48,336 nt of DNA from Pyrinomonadaceae bacterium. GTDB lineage: Bacteria; Acidobacteriota; Blastocatellia; Pyrinomonadales; Pyrinomonadaceae. The DNA is taken from assembly GCA_019694345.1 (NCBI GenBank), contig JAIBCA010000162.1, positions 1-48,336 on the forward strand, written 5' to 3'. Shown piece after piece: positions 18,895 to 27,852 of this stretch. Under the pieces are notes generated by a model that saw only the letters and a program-made list of their open reading frames with translations, made no database searches and was not told the DNA's origin. A program made the position numbers and the translations under genes. Each line of letters begins with the position of its first letter. Position 1 is the first letter of the stretch.

Positions 18895-18936
18895 TGTCAA
18901 AAATTGTTTGACAGTTTTATACAATTTTGTTAATTT
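18895..18936 (+). promoter_or_regulatory. Promoter and operator-like repeat of the surface-protein gene
   Basis: TTGACA (18908-18913), a 17-base spacer and TAATTT (18931-18936) form a good sigma70-type promoter. The -35 box is the right arm of a perfect inverted repeat, TGTCAAA (18895-18901), five bases, TTTGACA (18907-18913). A protein bound there would cover the -35 box, so repression is the simplest reading. Confidence 0.6.
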
Positions 18937-18940
18937 TTAA

Positions 18941-19052
18941 TTGAAGGGCGTATCAGCCTTTACGGTGATAGGTCCCGCTTGCCCCGCAGTGCACCTCCCG
19001 AGATAAATCCCCTTCGATCTTGGATAGCAATATTCTATTGCCAAATACGACT
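18941..19052 (+). promoter_or_regulatory. Possible structured 5' leader of the surface-protein gene
   Basis: The leader predicted from the upstream promoter is about 110 bases. Its ends can pair: TTGAAGGG (18941-18948) with CCCTTCGA (about 19011-19018), one wobble. That closes about 60 GC-rich bases containing GGTG and CACC segments (about 18963 and 18993) that can also pair. I could not match it to a riboswitch class I know. Confidence 0.35.
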
Positions 19053-22000
19053 ATGACGACCACAAATCTTTTCGATCGACGCCGCCTTGCGGCACTGACC
19101 ATATTCGCGACCGCCATTGTCTTTGCCGCGGCCGTCACCGGATCGCTTCGCTCGAGCGCCCAGCGTACTGCCAAATCGGTCGAACTCGCTCCGGACGCGC
19201 CCGAAGCAGCGACAATAACCGGACGCGTATTTCAGGACTTCAACAGTAATGGCCTTTACGACACGGCGACAGGTACCGACTCGATCGATGTTGGCGTGGC
19301 GGCCGTGACCGTTAGCGCGTATGATTCGGCTGGTGTCTTTAGGGGCTCCACGACCACCGCTGCCACGGGCCTTTATTCCCTCGCAGCCACCGGCACCGGG
19401 CCGTACAGAGTGGAGTTCACGACACTTCCTTCCGGATACACGCCGTCTGCTCGAAGCACTGACTCGGTGCTCGGCGGCTCAGCTACGGACGCGGGTTCGA
19501 CCGTCCAGTTCGTAAACAACGTCAACACGTCGAACGTTAACCTTGCGCTGACAAGAGGCGAAGAATTTTGTCAGAACAACCCTACGATCGTCTCCTCGCG
19601 ATATGCTCAGGGTGCGTCGAACGGAACGTATGCGGCCAACCCGGTGCTTTACGATTTCCCGTACACTGCTGGTACAACATATACCGATACGACTATCGCC
19701 AATTATGACAATCCGACGACTCATGCCCTGACCACCACTCAGGCGACCGTCGGCACGATCTATTCGCTCGCATACAATCGCAGCACCAACCGGCTGTACG
19801 CCGCATCATACTTCAAGCGGCACTCGGGTTTTGGGCCCGGAGCAGACGGAATTTTGAACAATGCCGACGATCCCGGCGCGATCTACGTTATAAATCCAGC
19901 CACGAGCGCCGTTACGACAGTGTTCACTGTTCCAAATGCAACGACGAATAACCACGACATACTCGATTATGCAGCCGACAACTACGACATCGGCTGGGAC
20001 GGTGTCGGTAAGAGCGGGCTCGGCGGAATGGATATCGCCGCTGACAATAGCCGGCTTTTCGTAATGAACTTGCAGGACCGCAAGCTCTATGCACTCAATC
20101 CGACAACGGGAGCCAATCTCGGCAGTACGGTCGATCTTTCGACGTTAACGATGCCGACTCCGGGCGGAACCGTCGCGAACTGCGCGGCAGGTGACAAACG
20201 CCCGTTCGCCGTCCGGTTCTATCGAGGAAGTGTCTATATCGGAGCCGTTTGTTCGGCCGACTCGACCAACGACGCGAGAGACCTATACGCATTCGTCTTT
20301 CAGGTAAACCCGACCACGCTCGCCGTGACATCGACGCCGGTATTCAGCACACAGTTGAATTATAATCGCGGATTTGCCGATCCGGGCCAGGCCGCCGAAT
20401 GGCGTCCGTGGGAGCCGACCATCCAGCCGAACTTCGCATTCCCGATGCCGATGCTGACGGATATCGAATTTGAGAACGGCAACCTGATCCTCGGTGTCCG
20501 TGACCGAACGGGCGATGCGGCACTCGATGCCGGCCCCGATGCCAAGCGAACCGCCGGCGACACGATCCGTGCTTGCGGAACCTTCGGCACTTGGACGCTT
20601 GAGAGCAACGGCCGTTGCGGCGGAACCGGAACGGCCCCGCAGGGAACTGGTCAGGGCCCCGGCAATGGAGAGTTCTATCACAACGACGATTTCTGTACCG
20701 CTCCGAATAACGCGAATTACCATGACGAAGTTTCTTGGGGTTCACTGCTGTATCTCCCGGGCCGTCAGCACGTCGTAACGACGCTGCTTGACCCGATCAG
20801 CCGCACTATCGACAACGGTGCCACATTTGACGGTGGTATCCGATTCTTCAACAACAACACCGGCAGTGCTGACCGGGCGTATCGCATCTACAATGGCCTT
20901 GGCGGTGTTGGGCAGCCCGATTTCGGTAAGGCGAACGGCCTCGGGTCGATGTCCGCAATGTGCTCGGCGGCTCCGATCGAGATCGGTAACCGCGTCTGGC
21001 GCGATACCAATAACAACGGTGTTCAGGATCCGGGCGAAAACGGAATTCCCGGAGTCACGTTGCGGCTCTATCAGGGTTCGTCGCCTGTTAACTATACGAC
21101 CACGCCATATGCCGACAGCTTCGCCGCGATCGCGTACAACGGCTCAACCGGCTCGACCGATTGGAGTGGATCGCCATGGACCGAGACCAATGATGACGGA
21201 ACCGTCACCAGCGGCAATGTTCGAGTGGTATTGGATGGAGCATTCAGCAATGCCATCCGCCTAAATAACGCAAGCGTCGGCGCGGCTCGAGTGATCAGCC
21301 TAGCCGGTGCTTCGTCGGCGACCTTGTCTTTCACGTATCGCCGCAGCAACACCCAAGGTGCGACCGTCGAGTACTTTAACGGTTCCACATGGATCGTGCT
21401 TGCCACGTACACAGCCGGTACAGACTCAGCGTACCAGCCGTCGGGCTCTATAGTACTTCCGGTAACGGCTACGGCCATTCGTTTCATGAACTCGGCCGGC
21501 AATGCGAATAATCAACGAATATTCATCGACAATGTCCAGATCACAAAGGTGTCGAATGCCCAGATCACAGACACAAACGGTGAATATTACTTCACAGGCC
21601 TCCAGCCGAATACAGCGTATCAAGTTCGCGTGGACAACCTTGCTGACTTCGCGTCGGGCGGGCCCTTGTTCGGTCTGACACCGACGGTCAAAGACCAGAC
21701 CTCGCAGCTTGGTGACGATGACTCATCTGACTCGGACGCGGCATATGTTTCTAATCCAGCGGGATCGCCTGCAGGGATCCATCCCGTGATCGCTCTGACC
21801 ACAGGTGCCGCGGGTTCGAACAACCACACCTATGATGTCGGTTTCGGCAACCTCGCACCTTCGGCTGCTGGCTTGTTCGTTGACGGACGTGTTACGACGC
21901 CCGAAGGCAATGGCATCAGAAATGTAATGATGACGTTGACGCTTGAGGATGGAAGTGTGAGGACCGCGGTTACAGGCGCATTCGGCTACTATCGCTTCGA

Positions 22001-22124
22001 CGATATCCCTGGCGGACAAACAGTTGTGCTCGAGATATCGGCGAAACGATACACCTTTAACAATCCGGTGCGGCTCATTCAGATGAGCGATGACATTGCC
22101 GGACTCGACTGGACCTCAAACTAG
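19053..22124 (+). CDS. Large SdrD-B-domain surface protein with interrupted repeat and carboxypeptidase-regulatory C-terminus
   Basis: This 1023-residue exported protein begins with an uncleaved-looking or signal helix (LAALTIFATAIVFAAAVTGS). Domain order: an SdrD-B Ig-like repeat (about 54-135, ITGRVFQDFNSNGLYDT); a propeller-like region (about 235-480, GTIYSLAYNRSTNRLYAAS, GAIYVINPATSAV); a second SdrD-B repeat (from about 643, IGNRVWRDTNNNGVQDPGEN). The second repeat is broken by about 150 residues resembling a jelly-roll lectin-like module (DSFAAIAYNGSTGSTDWSGS to RIFIDNVQIT), then resumes (DTNGEYYFTGLQPNTAYQVR). A carboxypeptidase-regulatory domain ends the protein (about 943-1023). It has Asp/Asn-rich calcium-type loops and no LPXTG. 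An adhesin or matrix role is likely but inferred. The ATG at 19053 avoids an upstream TTG. It is a single-gene unit. Confidence 0.88.
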   Translation: MTTTNLFDRRRLAALTIFATAIVFAAAVTGSLRSSAQRTAKSVELAPDAPEAATITGRVFQDFNSNGLYDTATGTDSIDVGVAAVTVSAYDSAGVFRGSTTTAATGLYSLAATGTGPYRVEFTTLPSGYTPSARSTDSVLGGSATDAGSTVQFVNNVNTSNVNLALTRGEEFCQNNPTIVSSRYAQGASNGTYAANPVLYDFPYTAGTTYTDTTIANYDNPTTHALTTTQATVGTIYSLAYNRSTNRLYAASYFKRHSGFGPGADGILNNADDPGAIYVINPATSAVTTVFTVPNATTNNHDILDYAADNYDIGWDGVGKSGLGGMDIAADNSRLFVMNLQDRKLYALNPTTGANLGSTVDLSTLTMPTPGGTVANCAAGDKRPFAVRFYRGSVYIGAVCSADSTNDARDLYAFVFQVNPTTLAVTSTPVFSTQLNYNRGFADPGQAAEWRPWEPTIQPNFAFPMPMLTDIEFENGNLILGVRDRTGDAALDAGPDAKRTAGDTIRACGTFGTWTLESNGRCGGTGTAPQGTGQGPGNGEFYHNDDFCTAPNNANYHDEVSWGSLLYLPGRQHVVTTLLDPISRTIDNGATFDGGIRFFNNNTGSADRAYRIYNGLGGVGQPDFGKANGLGSMSAMCSAAPIEIGNRVWRDTNNNGVQDPGENGIPGVTLRLYQGSSPVNYTTTPYADSFAAIAYNGSTGSTDWSGSPWTETNDDGTVTSGNVRVVLDGAFSNAIRLNNASVGAARVISLAGASSATLSFTYRRSNTQGATVEYFNGSTWIVLATYTAGTDSAYQPSGSIVLPVTATAIRFMNSAGNANNQRIFIDNVQITKVSNAQITDTNGEYYFTGLQPNTAYQVRVDNLADFASGGPLFGLTPTVKDQTSQLGDDDSSDSDAAYVSNPAGSPAGIHPVIALTTGAAGSNNHTYDVGFGNLAPSAAGLFVDGRVTTPEGNGIRNVMMTLTLEDGSVRTAVTGAFGYYRFDDIPGGQTVVLEISAKRYTFNNPVRLIQMSDDIAGLDWTSN

Positions 22125-22152
22125 CTTGCCCAACTAGTTTTTGATCCACTTC

Positions 22153-22187
22153 GGCGGCCGCTGCCCACGGCCGCCACTTTTATTTTA
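22153..22187 (+). terminator. Rho-independent terminator after the surface-protein gene
   Basis: GGCGGCCG (22153-22160) pairs perfectly with CGGCCGCC (22168-22175), with a seven-base loop and the T-rich tail ACTTTTATTTT. The convergent GDT1-type gene ends just beyond it. Confidence 0.9.
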
Positions 22188-22457
22188 AAGCTTGCCGAGC
22201 AGCATCAGGACGCCGATCACGATAAAGGCAACCGCAACGATCCGCTGCAGCCACTCCGTCGGAACATATTGGCTCAACACGCCGCCAAGTAGAACGCCCA
22301 GTAGCGTGACAACGATCAACGCCAAGCTCGCACCCAGAAAGACCGAGACCTTCGATTCAGTGCTGGCCGTCATTGTTATTACAGCCAACTGAGTCTTGTC
22401 GCCGAGTTCCGCTAAAAAGAGAGTTAAGAATGCAGTGCCAAATATTTTCCAGTCCAT
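22185..22457 (-). CDS. TMEM165/GDT1 (UPF0016) family membrane transporter, single-repeat form
   Basis: This 90-residue inner-membrane protein has three hydrophobic segments and the family motif ELGDKTQ near residue 17 (E-x-G-D-[KR]-[TS]). The family exports divalent cations, manganese in bacterial examples and Mn/Ca in eukaryotes. Most members have two repeats in one chain of about 200 residues; this one has a single repeat and must work as a dimer or with a second half-size protein, none of which is adjacent. It is a lone gene, divergent from the acylase gene, with a -10 box TAAAAT six bases before its ATG and no Shine-Dalgarno site. Confidence 0.9.
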   Translation of the reverse strand: MDWKIFGTAFLTLFLAELGDKTQLAVITMTASTESKVSVFLGASLALIVVTLLGVLLGGVLSQYVPTEWLQRIVAVAFIVIGVLMLLGKL

Positions 22458-22463
22458 TTGGGT

Positions 22464-22469
22464 ATTTTA
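22464..22469 (-). promoter_or_regulatory. -10 box of the GDT1-type gene (leaderless type)
   Basis: On the minus strand TAAAAT ends six bases before the ATG at 22457, predicting a leaderless transcript. Confidence 0.5.
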
Positions 22470-22582
22470 CATTTCCCGGAGTTGCTTCGGCTATTCGGAG
22501 AGCCATTTGAACCGGTTCGGCTCACTCAATGATATGCGGACCGGAACGCTCGGCAGCCGTTGTGTCTGAATACCGTCGGCGT

Positions 22583-22588
22583 TATATT
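22583..22588 (+). promoter_or_regulatory. -10 box of the S45 acylase gene (leaderless type)
   Basis: TATATT ends six bases before the ATG at 22595. The in-frame ATG at 22529 would place this box inside the coding sequence, which argues for the shorter start. Confidence 0.55.
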
Positions 22589-22594
22589 GCTTGC

Positions 22595-24811
22595 ATGGAT
22601 AAACAACTAGGTTCCGCAATTCTATCGTTCCGCAGAGTTTTCGCCGCATTTTGCATGATCTCGGCATTCGCGTTTGTTACGGTCGCGTTTGAATACAATT
22701 CCGACGTTACCCGGTGGGAGCGTCAGGCGGCAAATGTATCGATCGTTCGTGACATTTGGGGCATCGCCCATGTTACCGGCAAAACTGATGCCGATACGGT
22801 ATTCGGAGGGATGTATGCGCAGGCTGAGGACGACTTTAACCGCATCGAGGTCAATTACCTTAACTCGCTCGGGCGGCTCGCCGAGGCAGAGGGCGAAAAG
22901 GCGATCTGGAGCGACCTACGGCAGAAGTTGTTTATTAATCCGGATATTCTCAAACGGGATTTCGCCGCTTCGCCCTCGTGGCTGCAAAAACTGATGACGG
23001 CGTGGGCGGACGGGCTGAACTTCTACCTTGCCAAACATCCGCAGGTCAAACCTCGGGTTCTGACACGATTTGAGCCATGGATGGCACTTAGCTTTACCGA
23101 GGGCAGCATCGGCGGCGATATAGAGTCGATAAGCCTCCGCGACCTGGCAGCTTTTTACGGAAAGACGAAGTTGCCCGAAGGCTCGTTTGGGATCAACGAC
23201 GATGTTTTTAGGGAACCGCTTGGCTCGAACGGAATCGCCATAGCGCCGTCCAACACACGCGACAAGAAGGCCCTTTTACTGATCAATCCGCATACGTCAT
23301 TCTTTTTTCGCTCTGAACTGCAGATGACGAGCGGCGAAGGGCTAAATGCGTACGGCGCGTCCACCTGGGGACAGTTTTTCATCTATCAGGGCTTCAATGA
23401 GCATTGTGGGTGGATGCACACCTCAAGTGAGGCCGACGCGATCGACGAATATCTTGAGTCCGTCGTTAAACGCGGCAATCATTACGATTACAAGTACGGC
23501 AGCGAGGAGCGGCCGTTCGCAATGGCTGACATCACTGTGCCGTTCAAGACCGACAAGGGCATGGCCCAACGCACATTTACGACCTACTACTCGCAGCATG
23601 GTCCGGTCGTGCGGGAGGAAAACGGAAAATGGGTGACCGTCAGCCTTATGAATAAGCCCGTCGCAGCACTGACACAGTCGTTCATGCGAACCAAGGCGAA
23701 GAATTACAAGGAGTTTCGGGCGGTGATGGAGCAGCAGCAGGCAAACTCTTCAAATGCCACGATCTATGCCGACCGCGACGGACACATTGCCTATTTCCAC
23801 GTCAACTATATGCCGCGTCGCGATGCGAGATTTGACTGGAAAAAGCCCGTTGACGGCTCGGACCCGGCATCAGATTACCAGGGGCTGCACACGATTGACG
23901 AGTCACCGGACCTGCTCGACCCAAAGAGCGGCTGGCTCTACAACAGCAACAATTGGCCGTGGTCGGCCGCCGGTCCGAGTAGCCTGAAACAGTCGGATTA
24001 TCCGAGATACATCGACAATGGCACCGAATCTGCGCGTGGGCTGCATGCGATCAGGGTGCTTCAGGACAAGCGCGATTTTACGCTCGATACGCTCCGCGAC
24101 GCCGCGTACGATAGTTATCTGACATGGTTTGATAAGCCATTGCCGTCGCTGTTCAGGGCGTGGGACCAAACGGGGACTGACGACCCCATGAGGGCCGCGA
24201 CCGCCGGCCAGATCGCCGCACTTAGGGCATGGGACCGCCGTTGGTCAGTCGATTCGGTGCCGACGTCACTGGCGATCTTTTGGGCTGAGGATATTGTCCG
24301 GATGATCGCCGCCGATGCCAGAAAGGCCGAAATGTCGATGGAGGATTACGTTGCGGCGCGCGCGACACCTGTCCAGATGCTCAAGTCGCTGGCCGCCGCA
24401 TCGGACAAGTTGACCTCCGATTTTGGCAAGTGGCAGACGCCGTGGGGCGAGATCAACCGTTTTCAGAGGCTTACGAACGACATCGTGCATCCTTTCAGCG
24501 ATGCCGCCCCGAGCATTCCGGTCGGGTTTACCTCGGGAAATTACGGCTCGCTCGCGTCATTCGGTGCCCGCAGGTATATGGGTTCAAAGAGGCTTTACGG
24601 AACCTACGGAAATAGTTTCGTCGCGGTGGTCGAGTTTGGCCCAAAGGTGAGAGCCAAGGCCGTGACCGCCGGTGGCGAGAGCGGGGATCCGAGATCAAAG
24701 CACTTCAATGACCAAGCGGCACGGTATGCCGCGGGCGACCTCCGCGAGGTGTATTTCTACCCCGCTCAACTCAAGGGCCGCACCGAACGCCGGTACCGGC
24801 CGGGACAGTAA
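22595..24811 (+). CDS. S45 (penicillin acylase-type) N-terminal nucleophile amidohydrolase
   Basis: This 738-residue protein is an Ntn hydrolase of the penicillin acylase superfamily, which cuts itself into alpha and beta chains and hydrolyses amide side chains. A signal/anchor segment (FAAFCMISAFAFVTVAF) sends it to the periplasm. The alpha chain shows RDIWGIAHVTG and GGMYAQAEDDFNRIE. Cleavage is expected before Ser211 in EPLG-SNGIAIAPS, and the beta chain has His at its position 23 (LLINPHTSF), as in aculeacin and acyl-homoserine-lactone acylases; penicillin G acylase has Gln. The oxyanion Asn region is NSSNATIYADRDGHIAYFH. Substrate candidates are N-acyl homoserine lactones or acylated lipopeptides, unproven. 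It is a single gene, convergent with lepA's operon at 13 bases. Confidence 0.92.
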   Translation: MDKQLGSAILSFRRVFAAFCMISAFAFVTVAFEYNSDVTRWERQAANVSIVRDIWGIAHVTGKTDADTVFGGMYAQAEDDFNRIEVNYLNSLGRLAEAEGEKAIWSDLRQKLFINPDILKRDFAASPSWLQKLMTAWADGLNFYLAKHPQVKPRVLTRFEPWMALSFTEGSIGGDIESISLRDLAAFYGKTKLPEGSFGINDDVFREPLGSNGIAIAPSNTRDKKALLLINPHTSFFFRSELQMTSGEGLNAYGASTWGQFFIYQGFNEHCGWMHTSSEADAIDEYLESVVKRGNHYDYKYGSEERPFAMADITVPFKTDKGMAQRTFTTYYSQHGPVVREENGKWVTVSLMNKPVAALTQSFMRTKAKNYKEFRAVMEQQQANSSNATIYADRDGHIAYFHVNYMPRRDARFDWKKPVDGSDPASDYQGLHTIDESPDLLDPKSGWLYNSNNWPWSAAGPSSLKQSDYPRYIDNGTESARGLHAIRVLQDKRDFTLDTLRDAAYDSYLTWFDKPLPSLFRAWDQTGTDDPMRAATAGQIAALRAWDRRWSVDSVPTSLAIFWAEDIVRMIAADARKAEMSMEDYVAARATPVQMLKSLAAASDKLTSDFGKWQTPWGEINRFQRLTNDIVHPFSDAAPSIPVGFTSGNYGSLASFGARRYMGSKRLYGTYGNSFVAVVEFGPKVRAKAVTAGGESGDPRSKHFNDQAARYAAGDLREVYFYPAQLKGRTERRYRPGQ

Positions 24812-24824
24812 AGCGAGACCGTCT

Positions 24825-25400
24825 CTAGAGAGAACTATCGTCGACGAACTTGATGCTCAGAAATTTTGAGATCGCCGAGGCGATTAGCACCTCTTTGCCG
24901 TGGCTGTTGAAGATCGGCGGGTCGTCGCGTAGTATCTGCGTGCCGGGTTGCCCGAGCAGCATACCGTCTAGCAGGAGCGTGACCATATACGCATTGTCGT
25001 CGTCAGCTCTCCGCTTGTCGATGCGGACCCCGCTGAACTGGCCCGCACTCCCTTCTATCACGTCGTTATTGAATATGCCGCGGCGTGTAAATCGATAGGT
25101 GTCAGTTGCCATGTCGAAGGTGTAAACTTCGCGAAATGTCCCGCCGAGGCTGAATAAAAACATGACCACGAACAAGGCGATGAGGCCCGCGAAAGCTCCG
25201 ATACCGGACCAAAGGTCGAAACCGAGACCGATCAGCGAAAGGGCGGCCGATATCAGAAGGAAAAGCGCTATTCCGGCCATCCCGGCTATCGATACAAACA
25301 TACCGGCCGTCGGCCTTCGATCCTCGATCACGAGCAAACCATCGCGGTCGGAGATGTAAATGCCGAATAGATAGTCGATGACGTTGCCGAAACTTTCCAT
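24825..25400 (-). CDS. Two-helix membrane protein of unknown function
   Basis: I do not recognise this 191-residue protein. It has a soluble N-terminal segment (about 1-33), two hydrophobic helices (about 35-60 and 68-92, IGALFLL-like and AGLIALFVVMFLFSLGG) and a C-terminal half that looks beta-rich (REVYTFDMATDTYRFTRRGIFNNDV, then MVTLLLDGMLLG). That half resembles small PH-like membrane-associated domains, by eye only. It starts 30 bases after the lepA stop in the same direction, so it is probably co-transcribed with lepA. It ends 13 bases from the convergent acylase gene, with only a short GAGAC/GTCTC repeat between. Confidence 0.8.
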   Translation of the reverse strand: MESFGNVIDYLFGIYISDRDGLLVIEDRRPTAGMFVSIAGMAGIALFLLISAALSLIGLGFDLWSGIGAFAGLIALFVVMFLFSLGGTFREVYTFDMATDTYRFTRRGIFNNDVIEGSAGQFSGVRIDKRRADDDNAYMVTLLLDGMLLGQPGTQILRDDPPIFNSHGKEVLIASAISKFLSIKFVDDSSL

Positions 25401-25430
25401 ATTGAAATCCGGCGGCCGGGTCGCGAATGT

Positions 25431-27233
25431 CTAGCTCTCGTTGACCTTCAGCACGGCCAGGAACGCTTCCTGCGGTATCTCGACGCGACCAACTTTTTTC
25501 ATACGCTTTTTGCCCTCTTTTTGCTTTTCGAGCAGCTTGCGTTTACGCGAGATGTCGCCGCCGTAGCATTTAGCAATGACGTTTTTACCCATCGCCTTAA
25601 CTGTCTCGCGGGCGATGACCTTATTGCCGATCGCCGCCTGAATGGCAACCTCGAACATCTGCCTCGGGATGAGCTCCTTCATCTTTGCGGTCAATAGGCG
25701 GCCTTTCGCCGTCGCGGTGTCATTGTGCAGGATCACCGAGAGCGCATCGACGGGTTCGCCGGAGACAAGAACGTCGAGCTTGACGAGTTTGCTCGCCTGA
25801 TAACCGGAAAGGTGGTAATCGAGCGACGCGTATCCCTTCGAAACGCTCTTCAGGCGGTCGTAGAAATCGAGGACGATCTCGTTGAGTGGTAGTTCATACA
25901 CGAGCATGACACGGTCGGTGGTAATGTACTCGAACTTCTTTTGAACACCGCGTTTTTCGTCAAGGAGCGGCAAAATGCCGCCGAGATATGAGTCGTTCGT
26001 AAGGATCGTCGCCTCGATGAAGGGCTCCTCGATCTTAAGGATTCGGCCGGTATCGGGCATTTTTGATGGGCTGTCGATCTCGGCAACCTCGCCGTCGGTG
26101 GTCGTCACGCGGTAGCGCACGCCCGGCGCTGTCGTGATCAGATCGAGATTGAATTCCCGCTCGAGCCGCTCCTGAATGATCTCCATATGGAGCAGGCCTA
26201 GAAAGCCGCAGCGAAATCCAAAGCCGAGTGCGGTCGAGCTTTCCGGTTCGTAGAAGAACGATGAATCGTTGAGCCGCAGTTTGTCCATCGCATCGCGCAG
26301 GTCCTCGTACTGTGCCGAATCGACCGGATACAACCCGGCGAAAACCATCGGCTTCACTTCCTTAAAGCCGGGCAGGGCCTCGGCCGCCGGCCGAGCGGCG
26401 TCAGTTATAGTGTCGCCGATCTGGACGTCGGCGACCGTTTTGATCGAAGCGGTAACAAATCCCACCTCTCCAGGGCCGAGTTCGGCGATCGGCGTCGGCC
26501 GCGGGCGATTGACACCGATCGTCTCGACCAGATACTCGCGGCCGGTATTAAAAAACCTGATCTTCGTGCCCTTTTTTATCGTTCCGTCGATCACTCGAAA
26601 CAGCACGATGACCCCGCGGTATGAGTCATACCAACTATCGAATATCAGGGCCTTGAGCGGTGCGTTACGGTCGCCTTTCGGCGGCGGTATCTTTTCGACT
26701 ATCGCTTCTAGCACGTCGGCAACGCCGAGGCCGGATTTTGCGGACGTCAGCACCGCTTCGCTGGCGTCAAGACCTATGATGTTCTCGATCTGCTCCTTAA
26801 TGCGGTCGGGCTCGGCCGACGGCAGGTCGATCTTGTTCAGAACCGGAACGAGCTCGAGGTCGTTTTCCAGAGCGAGATAGGTATTGGCCAGCGTTTGCGC
26901 CTCGACGCCCTGCGAAGCGTCGACGATCAGCAAGGCCCCTTCGCACGCGGACAGCGAACGCGACACCTCGTATGTAAAATCAACGTGTCCGGGTGTATCG
27001 ATCAGATTTAAAACGTAGTCATTACCGTCCTTTGCCTTGTAGTCGAGTCGTACGGCATGCGATTTGATCGTAATGCCGCGTTCGCGCTCGAGGTCCATGT
27101 TGTCGAGCAGTTGGGCCTCCATGTCGCGTTCGGCAACGGCGCCCGTCAACTGAAGCAAGCGATCGGCAAGCGTCGATTTGCCGTGGTCAATGTGGGCAAT
27201 GATCGAGAAATTTCTAATCAGTTCAGTATCCAT
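25431..27233 (-). CDS. lepA: Elongation factor 4 (LepA)
   Basis: LepA is a ribosome-bound GTPase that back-translocates or aids ribosome assembly under stress. The 600-residue length is standard. G-domain motifs are [15 protein letters not shown] (G1), [12 protein letters not shown] (G2), [16 protein letters not shown] (G3) and NKIDLP (G4). The LepA-specific C-terminal domain ends in [20 protein letters not shown] and [20 protein letters not shown]. It has an extended -10 box (TGCTACAAT, minus strand 27260-27252) and a leader of about 12 bases without a Shine-Dalgarno site. A membrane-protein gene follows 30 bases after it. In many bacteria lepA is followed by lepB; here it is not. Confidence 0.98.
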   Translation of the reverse strand: MDTELIRNFSIIAHIDHGKSTLADRLLQLTGAVAERDMEAQLLDNMDLERERGITIKSHAVRLDYKAKDGNDYVLNLIDTPGHVDFTYEVSRSLSACEGALLIVDASQGVEAQTLANTYLALENDLELVPVLNKIDLPSAEPDRIKEQIENIIGLDASEAVLTSAKSGLGVADVLEAIVEKIPPPKGDRNAPLKALIFDSWYDSYRGVIVLFRVIDGTIKKGTKIRFFNTGREYLVETIGVNRPRPTPIAELGPGEVGFVTASIKTVADVQIGDTITDAARPAAEALPGFKEVKPMVFAGLYPVDSAQYEDLRDAMDKLRLNDSSFFYEPESSTALGFGFRCGFLGLLHMEIIQERLEREFNLDLITTAPGVRYRVTTTDGEVAEIDSPSKMPDTGRILKIEEPFIEATILTNDSYLGGILPLLDEKRGVQKKFEYITTDRVMLVYELPLNEIVLDFYDRLKSVSKGYASLDYHLSGYQASKLVKLDVLVSGEPVDALSVILHNDTATAKGRLLTAKMKELIPRQMFEVAIQAAIGNKVIARETVKAMGKNVIAKCYGGDISRKRKLLEKQKEGKKRMKKVGRVEIPQEAFLAVLKVNES

Positions 27234-27251
27234 ACACTAAGACAAACTGAA

Positions 27252-27260
27252 ATTGTAGCA
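27252..27260 (-). promoter_or_regulatory. Extended -10 box of lepA
   Basis: On the minus strand TGCTACAAT lies 18 bases before the ATG at 27233. No convincing -35 box is found 16-18 bases upstream. Confidence 0.5.
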
Positions 27261-27322
27261 AAATGGCGGTATTTGCGCATTTTTTAGCCCAATTGCCAAC
27301 GTCTGGGTGGACAATAAATTCT

Positions 27323-27352
27323 TTGCTCAAAGCCCGAAATATCTGTTACAAT
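27323..27352 (+). promoter_or_regulatory. Promoter of the YtxH/DUF948-like operon
   Basis: TGTTACAAT (27344-27352) is an extended -10 box; a weak -35 TTGCTC (27323-27328) stands 18 bases away. The leader of about 45 bases ends in a strong Shine-Dalgarno GGAGGT before the ATG at 27406. Confidence 0.5.
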
Positions 27353-27405
27353 CTCGGTACACATTGGGTATTTTGTAACGGAATCGACATATATCGGAGG
27401 TAATT

Positions 27406-27843
27406 ATGAGACACGAGTACGAACGGGAAGAATCGAGTATTGCTACTAAGTTATCTTATTTGATCATCGGCGGCGGCATCGGTGCCGTTTTGGCACTGCT
27501 ATTTGCACCTAAATCCGGTCAGGAGCTGCGTGGCGATATTGCCGACGCAACCCGTAAGGGTATCGAAAAGAGCAAAGAAACGGCGGCCCAGATCCAGGAA
27601 CGCGCCGGCGAGTACTATGAAGTTTCCCGCGAAAAGGCGAGCGAATTATATCAGACGGCTCAGGAAAAAGCTGAGGACTTGACCGAAAAGGCCAAGGCGG
27701 CCGCTGCCCGTACGGCAAATCCGTTTTCGGCGGCGATCGAGGCCGGAAAGGATGCCTACACTCAGGAAAAGCGCAAGAATGAAACCAAGTCGATCACTGA
27801 GGGACGTGCAAGCTATCCGATCAAGGACGACGAGAACAGCTAA
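27406..27843 (+). CDS. YtxH-domain envelope protein
   Basis: This 145-residue protein has one N-terminal transmembrane helix of the YtxH type (YLIIGGGIGAVLALLFAPKSGQELR), the FAPKSGxE[LT]R signature that follows the helix in this family, then a long Ala/Glu/Lys coiled-coil or amphipathic tail (about 50-115, EKSKETAAQIQERAG and onward). YtxH proteins are membrane-anchored and often stress-induced in Firmicutes; their molecular job is poorly defined. It has a strong Shine-Dalgarno site (GGAGGT). The DUF948-like gene begins nine bases after the stop; that pairing is common and suggests a joint envelope function. Confidence 0.92.
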   Translation: MRHEYEREESSIATKLSYLIIGGGIGAVLALLFAPKSGQELRGDIADATRKGIEKSKETAAQIQERAGEYYEVSREKASELYQTAQEKAEDLTEKAKAAAARTANPFSAAIEAGKDAYTQEKRKNETKSITEGRASYPIKDDENS

Positions 27844-27852
27844 ATTGATATT

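Noticed and set aside
24812..24826. GAGAC/GTCTC repeat between the acylase and the lepA operon as a terminator
   Set aside because: The stem is five bases with a one-base loop and no T-tract, too short to form.
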